The translations under genes and the position numbers were made by a program. Below are positions 28,269 to 39,346 of a stretch of 64,000 nt of DNA, piece by piece. Origin of the DNA: Methanocaldococcus bathoardescens (lineage in GTDB: Archaea > AGJL01 > Methanococci > Methanococcales > Methanocaldococcaceae); NCBI RefSeq assembly GCF_000739065.1, contig NZ_CP009149.1, forward strand, positions 372,001 to 436,000, read 5' to 3'. The notes beneath the pieces were generated by a model. It was not told the DNA's origin. It did not search any database and was given only the letters and a program-made list of their open reading frames with translations. The first letter of the stretch is position 1. Every line of letters starts with the position of its first letter.

Positions 28269-29930
28269 ATGGAAGAGAAGATTTTGGCTATTGCATTAAG
28301 AAATGCCATCAAATATAATGGAAAAGCTAATCCAAAGGCAGTTTTAGGAATATTTTTGTCAGAAAATCCAGAATATAGGGGTAAAGCAAAGGAAGTAATG
28401 CAAGTTGTAGAAAAAGTTGTCAAAGAAATTGAAAATCTTTCAATAGAAGAAATGAAGAAAAAGTTAGAGGAATTGGGAGAAGATATTGGAAAAAAGGAAA
28501 AGAAAGAGAAAGGTTTAGAGTTACCAAACGTTAAAGATAAAGTAGTTATGAGATTTGCCCCTAATCCTTCAGGGCCTTTACACATAGGACATGCAAGGGC
28601 TGCAGTTTTAAACGATTACTTTGTTAAAAAATATGGTGGAAAATTAATTCTAAGATTAGAGGATACTGACCCAAAGAGAGTTCTGCCAGAAGCTTATGAC
28701 ATGATTAAAGAAGATTTAGAATGGTTGGGAGTTAAAGTTGATGAAACAATTATACAATCAGATAGGATGGAGATTTACTATGAATATGGTAGAAAATTAA
28801 TTGAGATGGGAAAAGCCTATGTTTGTGACTGTAATCCAGAAGAGTTTAGAGAGCTAAGAAATAAAGGAATTCCATGTAAGTGTAGAGACAAAGCTATTGA
28901 GGATAACTTAGAGCTTTGGGAAAAGATGTTAAGTGGAGAGCTTGAAAATGTGGCTGTTAGATTAAAAACAGACATAAAGCACAAAAACCCATCAATTAGG
29001 GACTTTCCAATATTTAGAATTGAAAAAACTCCACATCCAAGAACTGGAGATAAATACTGCGTATATCCTTTAATGAACTTCTCAGTGCCAGTTGATGATT
29101 ATTTATTAGGAATGACCCACGTTTTGAGAGGAAAAGACCACATTGTAAATACTGAGAAGCAGGCATATATTTACAAATATTTTGGCTGGGAAATGCCAGA
29201 ATTCATTCACTATGGAATTTTGAAGATAGAGGATATTGTTTTAAGCACTTCATCCATGTATAAAGGAATTAAAGAGGGGCTTTATAGTGGATGGGACGAT
29301 GTTAGGTTAGGTACTTTGAGAGCTTTAAGAAGAAGAGGGATTAAACCAGAGGCGATATATGAAATAATGAAGAGAATTGGGATTAAACAGGCAGATGTTA
29401 AGTTTTCATGGGAAAATTTATATGCCATAAATAAAGAACTTATTGACAAAGATGCAAGAAGATTTTTCTTTGTTTGGAATCCAAAAAAGCTTGTTATTGA
29501 AGGAGCTGATAAAAAAGTTTTAAAGCTTAGAATGCATCCAGATAGACCAGAGTTTGGTGAAAGAGAGTTGATATTTGATGGAGAGGTTTATGTTGTTGGA
29601 GATGAGTTGGAAGAAAATAAGATGTATAGATTGATGGAGTTATTTAACATAGTTGTTGAGAAGGTTGGTGATATTGCATTAGCTAAATACCACTCAGATG
29701 ACTTTAAAATAGCAAGAAAAAATAAAGCTAAGATTATACATTGGGTTCCTGTAAAAGATAGTGTAAAGGTTAAAGTTTTAATGCCTAATGGAGAGATAAA
29801 GGAAGGCTTTGCTGAAAAGGACTTTAAAATGGTAGAGGTTGATAATATTATTCAGTTTGAGAGATTTGGATTTGTAAGAATAGATAAAAAAGAGGACAAT
29901 GAATTTATATGTTGCTATGCACATAGGTAA
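28269..29930 (+). CDS. gltX: Glutamyl-tRNA synthetase, archaeal type
   Basis: Class I synthetase charging glutamate to tRNA-Glu, 553 aa, with the archaeal/eukaryotic-type C-terminal beta-barrel anticodon-binding region. The HIGH motif is in [15 protein letters not shown]; the KMSKS-equivalent is in [10 protein letters not shown]. Zinc-like cysteines lie in [10 protein letters not shown] and GIPCKCRD. The start follows GGTGAT. The last 22 codons are repeated, diverged, at 30006-30074 behind two hairpins, so the present C-terminus may have come with that element. Confidence 0.96.
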   Translation: MEEKILAIALRNAIKYNGKANPKAVLGIFLSENPEYRGKAKEVMQVVEKVVKEIENLSIEEMKKKLEELGEDIGKKEKKEKGLELPNVKDKVVMRFAPNPSGPLHIGHARAAVLNDYFVKKYGGKLILRLEDTDPKRVLPEAYDMIKEDLEWLGVKVDETIIQSDRMEIYYEYGRKLIEMGKAYVCDCNPEEFRELRNKGIPCKCRDKAIEDNLELWEKMLSGELENVAVRLKTDIKHKNPSIRDFPIFRIEKTPHPRTGDKYCVYPLMNFSVPVDDYLLGMTHVLRGKDHIVNTEKQAYIYKYFGWEMPEFIHYGILKIEDIVLSTSSMYKGIKEGLYSGWDDVRLGTLRALRRRGIKPEAIYEIMKRIGIKQADVKFSWENLYAINKELIDKDARRFFFVWNPKKLVIEGADKKVLKLRMHPDRPEFGERELIFDGEVYVVGDELEENKMYRLMELFNIVVEKVGDIALAKYHSDDFKIARKNKAKIIHWVPVKDSVKVKVLMPNGEIKEGFAEKDFKMVEVDNIIQFERFGFVRIDKKEDNEFICCYAHR

Positions 29931-29935
29931 GAGAC

Positions 29936-29998
29936 ATTAATTGCCTCTGAAAGAGGCAACTTAATGCATCGTCTTTGATGAAACTTTATTAAAGTTTC
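29936..29998 (+). mobile_element. Twin-hairpin insert downstream of gltX
   Basis: Hairpin 1 (29936-29965) has arms TTGCCTCT/AGAGGCAA around a GAA loop, extended by ATTAA/TTAAT. Hairpin 2 (29980-29998) has arms GAAACTTT/AAAGTTTC around ATT. The two lie exactly between the gltX stop and a second gltX tail, the same layout as at 639-704, but with different stem sequences. Structure rather than sequence is shared with the other loci. Confidence 0.6.
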
Positions 29999-30005
29999 TT
30001 TGGGA

Positions 30006-30074
30006 GAGTTTGGATTTGTAAGAATAGACAAAAAGGATAATAACGAAATGATTTGCTGTTATGCACATAGATAA
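30006..30074 (+). pseudogene. Second, diverged copy of the gltX gene tail
   Basis: Reads [22 protein letters not shown] and stop; 18 of 22 residues match the gltX C-terminus. By my count about 12 of 66 bases differ, many of them synonymous, as between orthologues of two species. It has no start. The rest of the gap to 30189 is AT-rich with nothing I can assign. Confidence 0.75.
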
Positions 30075-30189
30075 AAACAAATCTTTTATTTTTTATCGTT
30101 CTAATCATTTAATACTAAATACCGCCCATAAAACAATATACAATGAAATAATCACTAAAAAATACTCAATAACTTTTTTTATTCTATAA

Positions 30190-30603
30190 CTATTTTTTAA
30201 GTTTAAAATTTCTTATAAATTTTGTTAGATTATTGTTTTTCTTTTTCCTGATTTTATTGTTTCTTTTATTTTCTGATTTAAACCTCTTAGCAACATAGAT
30301 TTTATACTCCTTTCTGCCAATATCCCAATATATATGTACTCCAATACCCATGTGGGTATATCTTTTATTTAAAATTGTGGCTCTTTGATTTGGATTATTA
30401 AGCCAATCATTAACAATTCTCCTGGCAACATCTCTATGTCTTTGATTTTTAGTTGCATAGTGGATTGTTCCCCTTTCGTTCATTGCTAATCTTATTGCTT
30501 CGTTTATTAAAATTTTATCTGATTTAAGCTTTTTTAATCCTCTTTTCTTTCTTTCCTGGTTTATATACCTAAATATCCATCCTGCCACCCGCTTAGGATT
30601 CAT
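30190..30603 (-). CDS. CAP/SCP-like domain protein
   Basis: 137 aa. The pattern INQERKKRGLKKLKSDKILINEA, a histidine in GTIHYA, and NDWLNNPNQRATILNKRYTHMGIGVHIY resembles the CAP (cysteine-rich secretory/PR-1) fold of bacterial and archaeal SCP proteins, here with no cysteines and no signal peptide. The C-terminus is a lysine/asparagine-rich basic tail. The start follows GGGAGAG. Function unknown; cytoplasmic location would be unusual for the family. Confidence 0.6.
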   Translation of the reverse strand: MNPKRVAGWIFRYINQERKKRGLKKLKSDKILINEAIRLAMNERGTIHYATKNQRHRDVARRIVNDWLNNPNQRATILNKRYTHMGIGVHIYWDIGRKEYKIYVAKRFKSENKRNNKIRKKKNNNLTKFIRNFKLKK

Positions 30604-30749
30604 TCTCTCCCGTTATTAGTTTTTATTATTCATTTATCTGTCCAATATCTTAAAATTTTTCCATTTAATTTTATAAAAATTTATTTAGATTTATAAATAT
30701 AAAACTTAATAAAAATAGCAAAGTGGTATTATACGACATTACCAAATTA

Positions 30750-31490
30750 TTATTTTTTAGATTTTAATTTTCTCATCTCTTTAATTTTTTTAGCTAATAA
30801 CTCATCATTACCTTCATCTTCAACTTTTTTAATCCTTTTTATCTTATCTTCTTCTTCCCATTTTTTTCCAGTGTATCTCTTGGCTATAACATAAACCTCA
30901 GCACTTTCTTTTCTTGAAGCTTGAGGCTTTGTAATATAAACCTTCTCAAAGTATTTTTTAACTAAATTTACATAGTCATCTATCATATCTCCATAAAATA
31001 CTTTAGCTACAAAATTTCCCCTCTCTTTTAGCATTTCAGTAGCTATTTGTAAGGCAGTTGTTACCAAATCAATTGAACGAGCGTGGTCTATATCCCAAAA
31101 CCCACTTATATTTGGGGATGCATCACTTATAACCACATCCACCTTTTTTTCTTCGTTTGGAATTAGCTCTCTAATTTTATTTAAGTTCTCTTCCAAAGTA
31201 AAATCTCCTTTTATTGCAACTACATTATCATATTCAAATGGCTTAACTGGCTGTAAATCGATACCAATAACAAAACCTTTATCCCCTACAATCTCTCTTG
31301 CTACTTGCATCCATCCGCCCGGAGCACAACCTAAATCTAAAACTATCTTTCCTGGCTTAATAACATTAAATTTTTCATTTAATTGCATGAGTTTGAAAGA
31401 TGCCCTTGAACGATATTTAAGTTTTTTAGCTAATTTATAGTAAAAATCTCTCTTTCTCTGCAAAATCCATCTTTTATCTTTTCTACCCAT
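30750..31490 (-). CDS. rlmE: 23S rRNA (uridine-2'-O-)-methyltransferase
   Basis: RrmJ/FtsJ-type enzyme, 246 aa, with the SAM-binding motif [15 protein letters not shown] and the K-D-K-E catalytic set visible around [29 protein letters not shown] and [11 protein letters not shown]. It methylates the 2'-OH of a uridine in the 23S rRNA A-loop. A lysine-rich C-terminal extension beyond the roughly 205-residue core is seen. The start follows GTGGTGAAA. Confidence 0.93.
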   Translation of the reverse strand: MGRKDKRWILQRKRDFYYKLAKKLKYRSRASFKLMQLNEKFNVIKPGKIVLDLGCAPGGWMQVAREIVGDKGFVIGIDLQPVKPFEYDNVVAIKGDFTLEENLNKIRELIPNEEKKVDVVISDASPNISGFWDIDHARSIDLVTTALQIATEMLKERGNFVAKVFYGDMIDDYVNLVKKYFEKVYITKPQASRKESAEVYVIAKRYTGKKWEEEDKIKRIKKVEDEGNDELLAKKIKEMRKLKSKK

Positions 31491-31576
31491 AGTTTCACCA
31501 CAAATTTTAAAAATGTTAAACGTAATTTTTAAAGAAATAATAGCAATAAAATAAACCTTAGAAAAAGCTGATTCTT

Positions 31577-32833
31577 ATGAGTTTGGGTAAGGATAGCATT
31601 TACATACTAATGTCAAATATATACTCAAAAGGGATGGCATATCTATTTTATTTTATAACTGCATTTTTGTTAGGGACAGAGGCATTTGGGATTTTAAAAG
31701 GTTTAATGCCAATAGCAGACACTTTAACTATATTTTTCTCTTCTGGCATTCCTCCAGCTATAGCAAAATTTTTAGCTGAAGAAAAAGAAGTAAATATTAA
31801 CAAATACATTCCAATATTATATTTAATGATTTTACTTTCAATTGTTGGATTTATCTTAACTCCCTATATAAAATACATATTGGGGGGACATTATTTAACT
31901 TTAGATACCTCTTTATATTTTGCAATAGGTTTTTGTATAATATCTTCTACATTAATTGCTTTTTCAAGGGGCATACTGCAAGGATTGTTAAAGATGAAAT
32001 ATCTCTCTTCTACATGGATTGTTGAATATACAGTAAAGGTTATCTTAGTTTTTGTTTTAACCCTATATTTTGGAATTTTTGGCTCTTTATTATCAATATC
32101 CCTATCTTATCTAATAGCAGGGATTTTTGGTATTTATTTAATTTATAAAGCACTGAAAAAGAAATTGGATTTTAAAAAATTAGTAGATATGAAAAATATA
32201 ACAAGAAATATATTTTCAGATTTCAATTTAAAGGTTTTAAAGTACTCAATCCCTATAGCATTAACATCATCATCTTACAGATTGTTTGGCGATATTGATA
32301 GTGTTGTAATAATGTCCATTATGGGAGGATTTTGGAGTGGGATTTATGGTTACACTTCTTTAATATCAAGAGGAATATTTATGTTTGCTTCAGCTGTTAG
32401 CATCCCTTTACTTCCAAGAATATCTAAGACAAAGGATTTAAACTTATTAAAAGAAGGAATCATCCAAAATACTATCTTTTCATCAATTTTTGTTTTAGGT
32501 TGTTTATTTTTCCCTGAAATTCCATTGATGGCATTTTTTAAAATAGCTAATCCAGAAGGAATTTTATGCCTAAGAATTTTAGCTATTTCATCATTATTTA
32601 TGAGCTACTATACTTTAATATCTTCTGCACTTCAAGGTTTAGGGTATGCAAAAATTTCTTTCTACATAATTCTATTTGGGTTAGTATTAAATATTGTTTT
32701 AAATTTAATTTTGGTAAATGCTTATGGAATAGTTGGAGGAAGTTTAGCTACATTAATAACATCAATAGCTGTCTTCTTAATTGGTGTTTTTGCTATTTTA
32801 AGAATAAAAAAGCATAATTATTTAATTAGCTGA
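31577..32833 (+). CDS. Polysaccharide/lipid flippase, MATE/MurJ-like
   Basis: Integral membrane protein of 418 aa with about 12 predicted helices, of the MOP superfamily (RfbX/Wzx-type oligosaccharide flippases). Features include SSGIPPAIAKFLAEE near the first helices, RGILQGLLKMKYLS, and the C-terminal polysaccharide-biosynthesis-type region. It probably moves a lipid-linked glycan, for example for surface glycoprotein glycosylation, which would suit the glycosite-rich surface proteins in this window. Convergent, with a 16-bp overlap, with the MBL hydrolase. Confidence 0.82.
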   Translation: MSLGKDSIYILMSNIYSKGMAYLFYFITAFLLGTEAFGILKGLMPIADTLTIFFSSGIPPAIAKFLAEEKEVNINKYIPILYLMILLSIVGFILTPYIKYILGGHYLTLDTSLYFAIGFCIISSTLIAFSRGILQGLLKMKYLSSTWIVEYTVKVILVFVLTLYFGIFGSLLSISLSYLIAGIFGIYLIYKALKKKLDFKKLVDMKNITRNIFSDFNLKVLKYSIPIALTSSSYRLFGDIDSVVIMSIMGGFWSGIYGYTSLISRGIFMFASAVSIPLLPRISKTKDLNLLKEGIIQNTIFSSIFVLGCLFFPEIPLMAFFKIANPEGILCLRILAISSLFMSYYTLISSALQGLGYAKISFYIILFGLVLNIVLNLILVNAYGIVGGSLATLITSIAVFLIGVFAILRIKKHNYLIS

Positions 32834-33618
32834 TACTTATAGTTCCCATTTAAAAGCTCAACTTTTAATCCCAATTTTGCTGGAATAACTTCTATACCAG
32901 TATTTTGGGAAATATATTCTGCTTCTATTTGAGGATTTGTCATCTTAACTCCCATGTGGTTCATTATCAACAATTCTGGCTTTTTACTCATTGAGTTTAT
33001 TAAATCAATAGCATCATTTGAACATAAATGCCCTTTAATTCTCTCATTTTTCTTTCTAACAATATTTGCTATTAAAATCCTAACCCCGTCAAAGTCCTCA
33101 ATTAATTCTGGTATTAGTTCAGTGTCTGATGTATAGCCAATATCCCCATAAATTGTTTTCAACCTAAAACCAATACCAAACGGGTCTCCATGTTTTGTAT
33201 GTGTTGCCTTTATTGTTGTATCATACAGCTCTACTTCATCCCCAGGATACAAAACCTGAACTTTTTCAAGCTTTGACTGATGATATTTAGATATAACATA
33301 CTCATACTCTCCAAAGCCTTCAACAACTGAGAGATTTCCTAAAAAAATCCCTCTTTTTTTAGTCATTCCCTGAGTTATAGCTTCAACAATAACTTCCCCA
33401 TCAGTGTAGTGGTCTGGATGGCAGTGAGATATAAAGAGAGCATTAGTTCGCCAAGGGGATATTTTTAGCTCGTTTAATCTTACTATCGCTCCCGGTCCAG
33501 GGTCTACATGCATTCTAAGCTCGTTAGTGTGTATTCTAAACCCTCCTGTTGCCTTTTTTTGTGTTATTGTAGCCCATCTTCCACCACCACATCCCAAAAA
33601 AATAATTTCCACCCTCAA
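32818..33618 (-). CDS. Metallo-beta-lactamase-fold hydrolase
   Basis: 266 aa; metal-binding motif ISHCHPDHYTDGEV plus later ligands in ATHTKHGDPFGI, IGYTSDTE and MNHMGVKM. The family includes RNase Z-like and PhnP-like enzymes; the substrate is not clear. The TTG start at 33618 follows GTGG. Confidence 0.85.
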   Translation of the reverse strand: MRVEIIFLGCGGGRWATITQKKATGGFRIHTNELRMHVDPGPGAIVRLNELKISPWRTNALFISHCHPDHYTDGEVIVEAITQGMTKKRGIFLGNLSVVEGFGEYEYVISKYHQSKLEKVQVLYPGDEVELYDTTIKATHTKHGDPFGIGFRLKTIYGDIGYTSDTELIPELIEDFDGVRILIANIVRKKNERIKGHLCSNDAIDLINSMSKKPELLIMNHMGVKMTNPQIEAEYISQNTGIEVIPAKLGLKVELLNGNYKYQLIK

Positions 33619-33695
33619 AATACCACATCTCCTTCCTGTGTTTTAAAACAGTTAAGTTATTATATCCAGCTAATTATTAATCTTTTACTTTACTT

Positions 33696-34199
33696 CTACT
33701 TTACCTCTTTACATTCTACTTTGTATGTTCCATTTACAGATAGTTTTATATATGGATAGGTTATAACCATTGCCGCAAATTCCTTTGGTGGAATAACTTT
33801 ATAATAAACAATAATTCCATTAACAGTTTCTGTTATATTTATTATCTCTATTTTATATCCAGCAGTTGGCATCTCACCCAAATTTATAACTATTACAGTT
33901 TTGTTATCTTTATAATAGTAATAGTATCCACTATTTTTCTCTCCAAAAGCTCCATAAGCTATTATTTCATAATTTAATGTTTTTGGAAGATTGGTTTTAT
34001 TATTTGTATTATTGTTAGTGTTTTGAACGCTTTGGTTTTTAGAAGTATTTAAGTTGGTATATAAGTTATTTTTTATATTAGAATATTCTGTTTTATTTTT
34101 TTCAGAGATATTTTTTTCAAAAGAGACACAGCCACATAAAGTTATAATAAAACAAAGAATAGCAGTAAATAGAAATAATATAATTATATCCTTTTTCAT
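33696..34199 (-). CDS. PrcB-like putative lipoprotein
   Basis: 167 aa with an N-terminal hydrophobic segment and a cysteine in LCGCVSF, then an Asn/Thr-rich linker of about 45 residues. The C-terminal domain has GEMPTAGYKIEI and YPYIKLSV, resembling the PrcB C-terminal domain of protease-associated proteins. It would be exported and tethered to the membrane. It overlaps the uppS stop by 4 bp and is the last gene of the marker-uppS operon. Confidence 0.6.
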   Translation of the reverse strand: MKKDIIILFLFTAILCFIITLCGCVSFEKNISEKNKTEYSNIKNNLYTNLNTSKNQSVQNTNNNTNNKTNLPKTLNYEIIAYGAFGEKNSGYYYYYKDNKTVIVINLGEMPTAGYKIEIINITETVNGIIVYYKVIPPKEFAAMVITYPYIKLSVNGTYKVECKEVK

Positions 34200-35029
34200 T
34201 TTCCAAACCTCCTATGTCTCCTCTGGTATTCTCTAATAGCCCTCAAAAAATCCACTTTCCTAAATAATGGCCAATATATATCACAAAAATACAGCTCTGA
34301 ATAAGAACTCTGCCAAATTAAAAAATTACTAATCCTCTCTTCCCCTGAAGTCCTAATAATTAAATCAGGGTTTGGAAATGGCAAATCTGCTGTGTATAAA
34401 TGCTTATCTATCAGCTCTTTATCAATATCTTCTGGCTCTACCTCCCCTCTCTTAACCTTTTCAGCTATCTTTTTTACAGCATCTATTATCTCTTGCTGTC
34501 CTCCATAGGCAATAGCTACATTAACAAAAAATTTATTGTAGTTTTTTGTTTTATCTTCAGCGTATTTTATAGCTTTTTGGACATTTTTTGGTAATAAATT
34601 TATTCTTCCAATAGCTCTAACTCTAACTTCATATTCGTGAATTTCTTCGTCATCTGCAATCTCATAAAACTTTTTTTCAAAAAGTTCCATAAGTTTATCA
34701 ACTTCTTCTTTTGGTCGTTTAAAATTTTCTGTTGAAAATGCATATAAAGTAACAACCTTTATTCCTAAATCTCTCGCCCATCTTAAAACATCTCTAACCT
34801 TTTCAGCCCCCAAGTAATGCCCATAATATCTATCTCTTCCGTAAATTTCAGCTGCTCTTCTATTTCCGTCCATAATTATAGCTATATGTTTTGGTAGATT
34901 ATTTTTGTCAATAGATTCTTCTAAAATTTTCTCGTAAATTTTTAAAACTCCAGAATTATCTAAAAATCTATAAAAATCAATTATTGCTCTTTTTCCAATA
35001 CTCTTTAATTTGTTTTTTATATTATCCAA
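34196..35029 (-). CDS. uppS: Long-chain isoprenyl diphosphate synthase (UPP/dolichyl type)
   Basis: cis-Prenyltransferase making the polyprenyl carrier for glycan assembly. Motifs are HIAIIMDGNRRAAEIYGRDRYYGH (catalytic Asp), FSTENFKRPKEEV, and the C-terminal RTSGEERISNFLIWQSSYSE. The start is probably TTG at 35029, about 6 bp behind AGGTGGG; GTG at 35038 overlaps that site. It overlaps the end of mtxX, so translation is likely coupled. A glycan role links it loosely with the flippase upstream. Confidence 0.93.
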   Translation of the reverse strand: MDNIKNKLKSIGKRAIIDFYRFLDNSGVLKIYEKILEESIDKNNLPKHIAIIMDGNRRAAEIYGRDRYYGHYLGAEKVRDVLRWARDLGIKVVTLYAFSTENFKRPKEEVDKLMELFEKKFYEIADDEEIHEYEVRVRAIGRINLLPKNVQKAIKYAEDKTKNYNKFFVNVAIAYGGQQEIIDAVKKIAEKVKRGEVEPEDIDKELIDKHLYTADLPFPNPDLIIRTSGEERISNFLIWQSSYSELYFCDIYWPLFRKVDFLRAIREYQRRHRRFGK

Positions 35030-35756
35030 AATCCCCACCTGCTAAAAATTTAACAGCATTGTAATATCTCTCCCAATTAGCGTTTCTACTTGTATCTATA
35101 AAATTGATGTCTTTGTCTGATAAAATCACAGCTCCATAACCTGGAATTTTACAAACTAAACCCAAACATCTAAAAATTATATTTCCTGTAATTCCATCTA
35201 TAGCTATAATAATATTGTATCTATCTTTTAAATATTCCTCTATTAATATACCATTATGTATGATATCCATACTTCCTTTAAAATGCTCTACTATCTTCTC
35301 AGCTTCATATATTGTTTCATCCACTACTTTATTTCTTCCCAAATCTCCCAATCTTCCTCCAGATAAAATAGCAACTTTTGGTTCAATATTATGATTTTTT
35401 AAAAACTTAGAAGCAAATTCTATAATCTTTATTTTATCCTTTATTCTCTCATTTTTGCCTTCTGATATATCATCAATCCCTACTGGGGATAGTAAAAAAA
35501 TTTCATTGGTAAATGGATTCTTTAAAACGGATGCTCTATAAAATTTCCCTATTCTTTCTCTTAAATAAGGAATTACTTTTGAAGATGACAAAGAGCCTCT
35601 AACAGCCCCCTCTATTTCTCCATTTATTAATTTATCTACTAAAAGTTTTGGATTGTCAATTAATTCAACTTCTATTCCTTCTTCTTTTAATTTTTCATAA
35701 GCTTTCAAAACTTCTTTTTTATTTTCTCCTATACCTATCGCATACATGGTTATCAC
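35022..35756 (-). CDS. mtxX: Methanogenesis marker protein 4 (MtxX family)
   Basis: 244 aa, related to phosphate acetyl/butyryltransferases but of unproven activity. Family-like stretches include GAVRGSLSSSKVIPYLRE, ILSGGRLGDLGRNK and GNIIFRCLGLVCKIPGYGA. It is confined to methanogens as a marker gene. It overlaps the marker 12 gene by 4 bp and uppS by several bases, indicating one transcript. Confidence 0.85.
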   Translation of the reverse strand: MITMYAIGIGENKKEVLKAYEKLKEEGIEVELIDNPKLLVDKLINGEIEGAVRGSLSSSKVIPYLRERIGKFYRASVLKNPFTNEIFLLSPVGIDDISEGKNERIKDKIKIIEFASKFLKNHNIEPKVAILSGGRLGDLGRNKVVDETIYEAEKIVEHFKGSMDIIHNGILIEEYLKDRYNIIIAIDGITGNIIFRCLGLVCKIPGYGAVILSDKDINFIDTSRNANWERYYNAVKFLAGGDFG

Positions 35757-36739
35757 TTAAACTCAACCTCTATACCTAAAATATTTCTTTTTCCTTTTAA
35801 GATATCTTCAGCTATTAGAGCTCCTCCAATTGCCCCACTTTCTCCATATAAAGCAAATATCTTTGCATCAACAAACTCTTTAATTCTTTTTGGGATGTCT
35901 ATTGGATTTCTTAAAGTTCCTATAGAGCCAGCTAAAACAACTTTTCTTTTATTTTTATCTAATAAAGGAATTAGGCTGTTAATTTCCATAGAAACACTTA
36001 AAATTAAGCTATCAACTGCCAATCTACAATTTTCATCATTAAAATAGTTATTAATTATCTCCTCCTTAGTGTTCTCAACACCTTTATAGAGCTTGGCTAT
36101 TTTAACAGCTCCAGCTTTAGAAAATGCTTCATTTGCTGTAATTTTCCCAGTATCTATATCTCTAATCATCTCTAAATCTATTGGGCCGTGTAACATTCCA
36201 ATAGCCCCAATACACGCATCAAATCCTCCAGAAATCCTTCCATCTTTTATTAATAAAGTTACAGTATTTGAAGAGATATCTGATAATACAAAGTCATTAA
36301 ATCCAAATAGTTTGTGGGCATAATAGGCAATTGATACCTTTTCAGGGGATGCAATGTGAGAATATAAGGCTCTAAATCTCTCATCTAAACACTCAATTCC
36401 TCTATGCAATCCTGGAATAACAATAGCTGGCAATCCAGATTCTTTAATCTCATCATAAACCTTTGTTCCTCCTCCAACTTTCTCTCCAGCCCCTTCAATA
36501 CTTAAAACCCCTCTATTTTTAACTTTCTCTATTGGTAAAATTTTATTTATTCCATCACCCATGGAATAGGTTAAAGCTATCAAATCAATATTTTCTAATG
36601 AAATATGTTTTTTCAACTCTTCTAAGTAAGATTTTTCTTTAAGCTCAGTTCTTTTTAGTTTAAATATTGTCTTTTTATCATCATCTTTTATGCATGTGGT
36701 TATTCCCGATGTTCCATGGTCTATTCCAACGGTTATCAT
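35753..36739 (-). CDS. Methanogenesis marker protein 12 (ASKHA-fold)
   Basis: 328 aa with an N-terminal phosphate-binding motif VGIDHGTSGITTCI and later VLAGSIGTLRNP and GESGAIGGALIAE, typical of ASKHA kinases (acetate/butyrate kinase-like). Conserved in methanogens; the reaction is not known. Pairing with MtxX, a phosphotransacylase-like protein, resembles a kinase/phosphotransacylase pair (inference). First gene of the operon, start behind GGGAGGGA. Confidence 0.85.
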   Translation of the reverse strand: MITVGIDHGTSGITTCIKDDDKKTIFKLKRTELKEKSYLEELKKHISLENIDLIALTYSMGDGINKILPIEKVKNRGVLSIEGAGEKVGGGTKVYDEIKESGLPAIVIPGLHRGIECLDERFRALYSHIASPEKVSIAYYAHKLFGFNDFVLSDISSNTVTLLIKDGRISGGFDACIGAIGMLHGPIDLEMIRDIDTGKITANEAFSKAGAVKIAKLYKGVENTKEEIINNYFNDENCRLAVDSLILSVSMEINSLIPLLDKNKRKVVLAGSIGTLRNPIDIPKRIKEFVDAKIFALYGESGAIGGALIAEDILKGKRNILGIEVEFK

Positions 36740-36820
36740 ATCTTCCCTCCTTTTGTTTATTAATCTTAATTAACATAAATTTTATATAATCAGGGAATTT
36801 AATTACGTTAAGGGGATAAT

Positions 36821-37571
36821 ATGGAGAAGTTTGATGCTGTAATGTCAGTGTTTTTGGTAATGATATTCTTGTTCATATTTTTACCCATCATCTATATGCT
36901 ATCAAATCCAGGTGATTTAAGCTTATTATTAGATAAAGAAGTTATAGATGCATTTAAAACAACACTATTAGCTGGGGCTGTTGCTACTCTAATAGCTCTA
37001 ATTTTTGGAATCCCTACTGGCTATATTTTGGCAAGGTATGATTTTAAATTTAAAAGTTTTCTTGAAGCAGTGTTAGATTTACCAATGGCTATTCCCCATA
37101 GTGTTATTGGTATAATAATACTTTCCTTCATTTATGGCATTGATATTATAAAATTTATTGGTAGATATATAGTTGATAACTTTTGGGGCATTGTTGTTGT
37201 GTATCTCTTTGTGGGAATTCCATTTATGATTAATAGTATAAGAGATGGATTTTTGAGTGTTGATGAAGAGATTGAGTATGTATCAAGAACCTTAGGAGCT
37301 TCAAAAATAAGGACGTTTTTTGAAATATCCCTACCATTAATAAAAAATAATATCATCTCAGGGGTTATTTTAAGCTTTGCAAGAGGAATTAGCGAAGTTG
37401 GGGCAATATTGATAATTGCCTACTATCCAAAAACTGTTCCAGTTTTGATATTAGAAAGATTTATGAGCTTTGGATTGGATGCATCAAAACCAATATCTGT
37501 TGGGATGATTTTGGTTAGCATAGCATTGTTTGCAGTATTAAGAACTTTTGGAAATATAAAAAGGGGAAACA

Positions 37572-37579
<8 letters not shown>
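36821..37579 (+). CDS. ABC transporter permease, tungstate/molybdate type
   Basis: 252 aa with five to six membrane helices and the ATPase contact motif EYVSRTLGASKIRTFFEISLP (EAA loop). It resembles ModB/WtpB/TupB permeases. The start follows AGGGGAT. It overlaps the ATPase gene by 8 bp. No substrate-binding protein gene lies next to the pair. Confidence 0.85.
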
Positions 37580-39334
<1,755 letters not shown>

Positions 39335-39346
39335 TTTTTAATTTTT

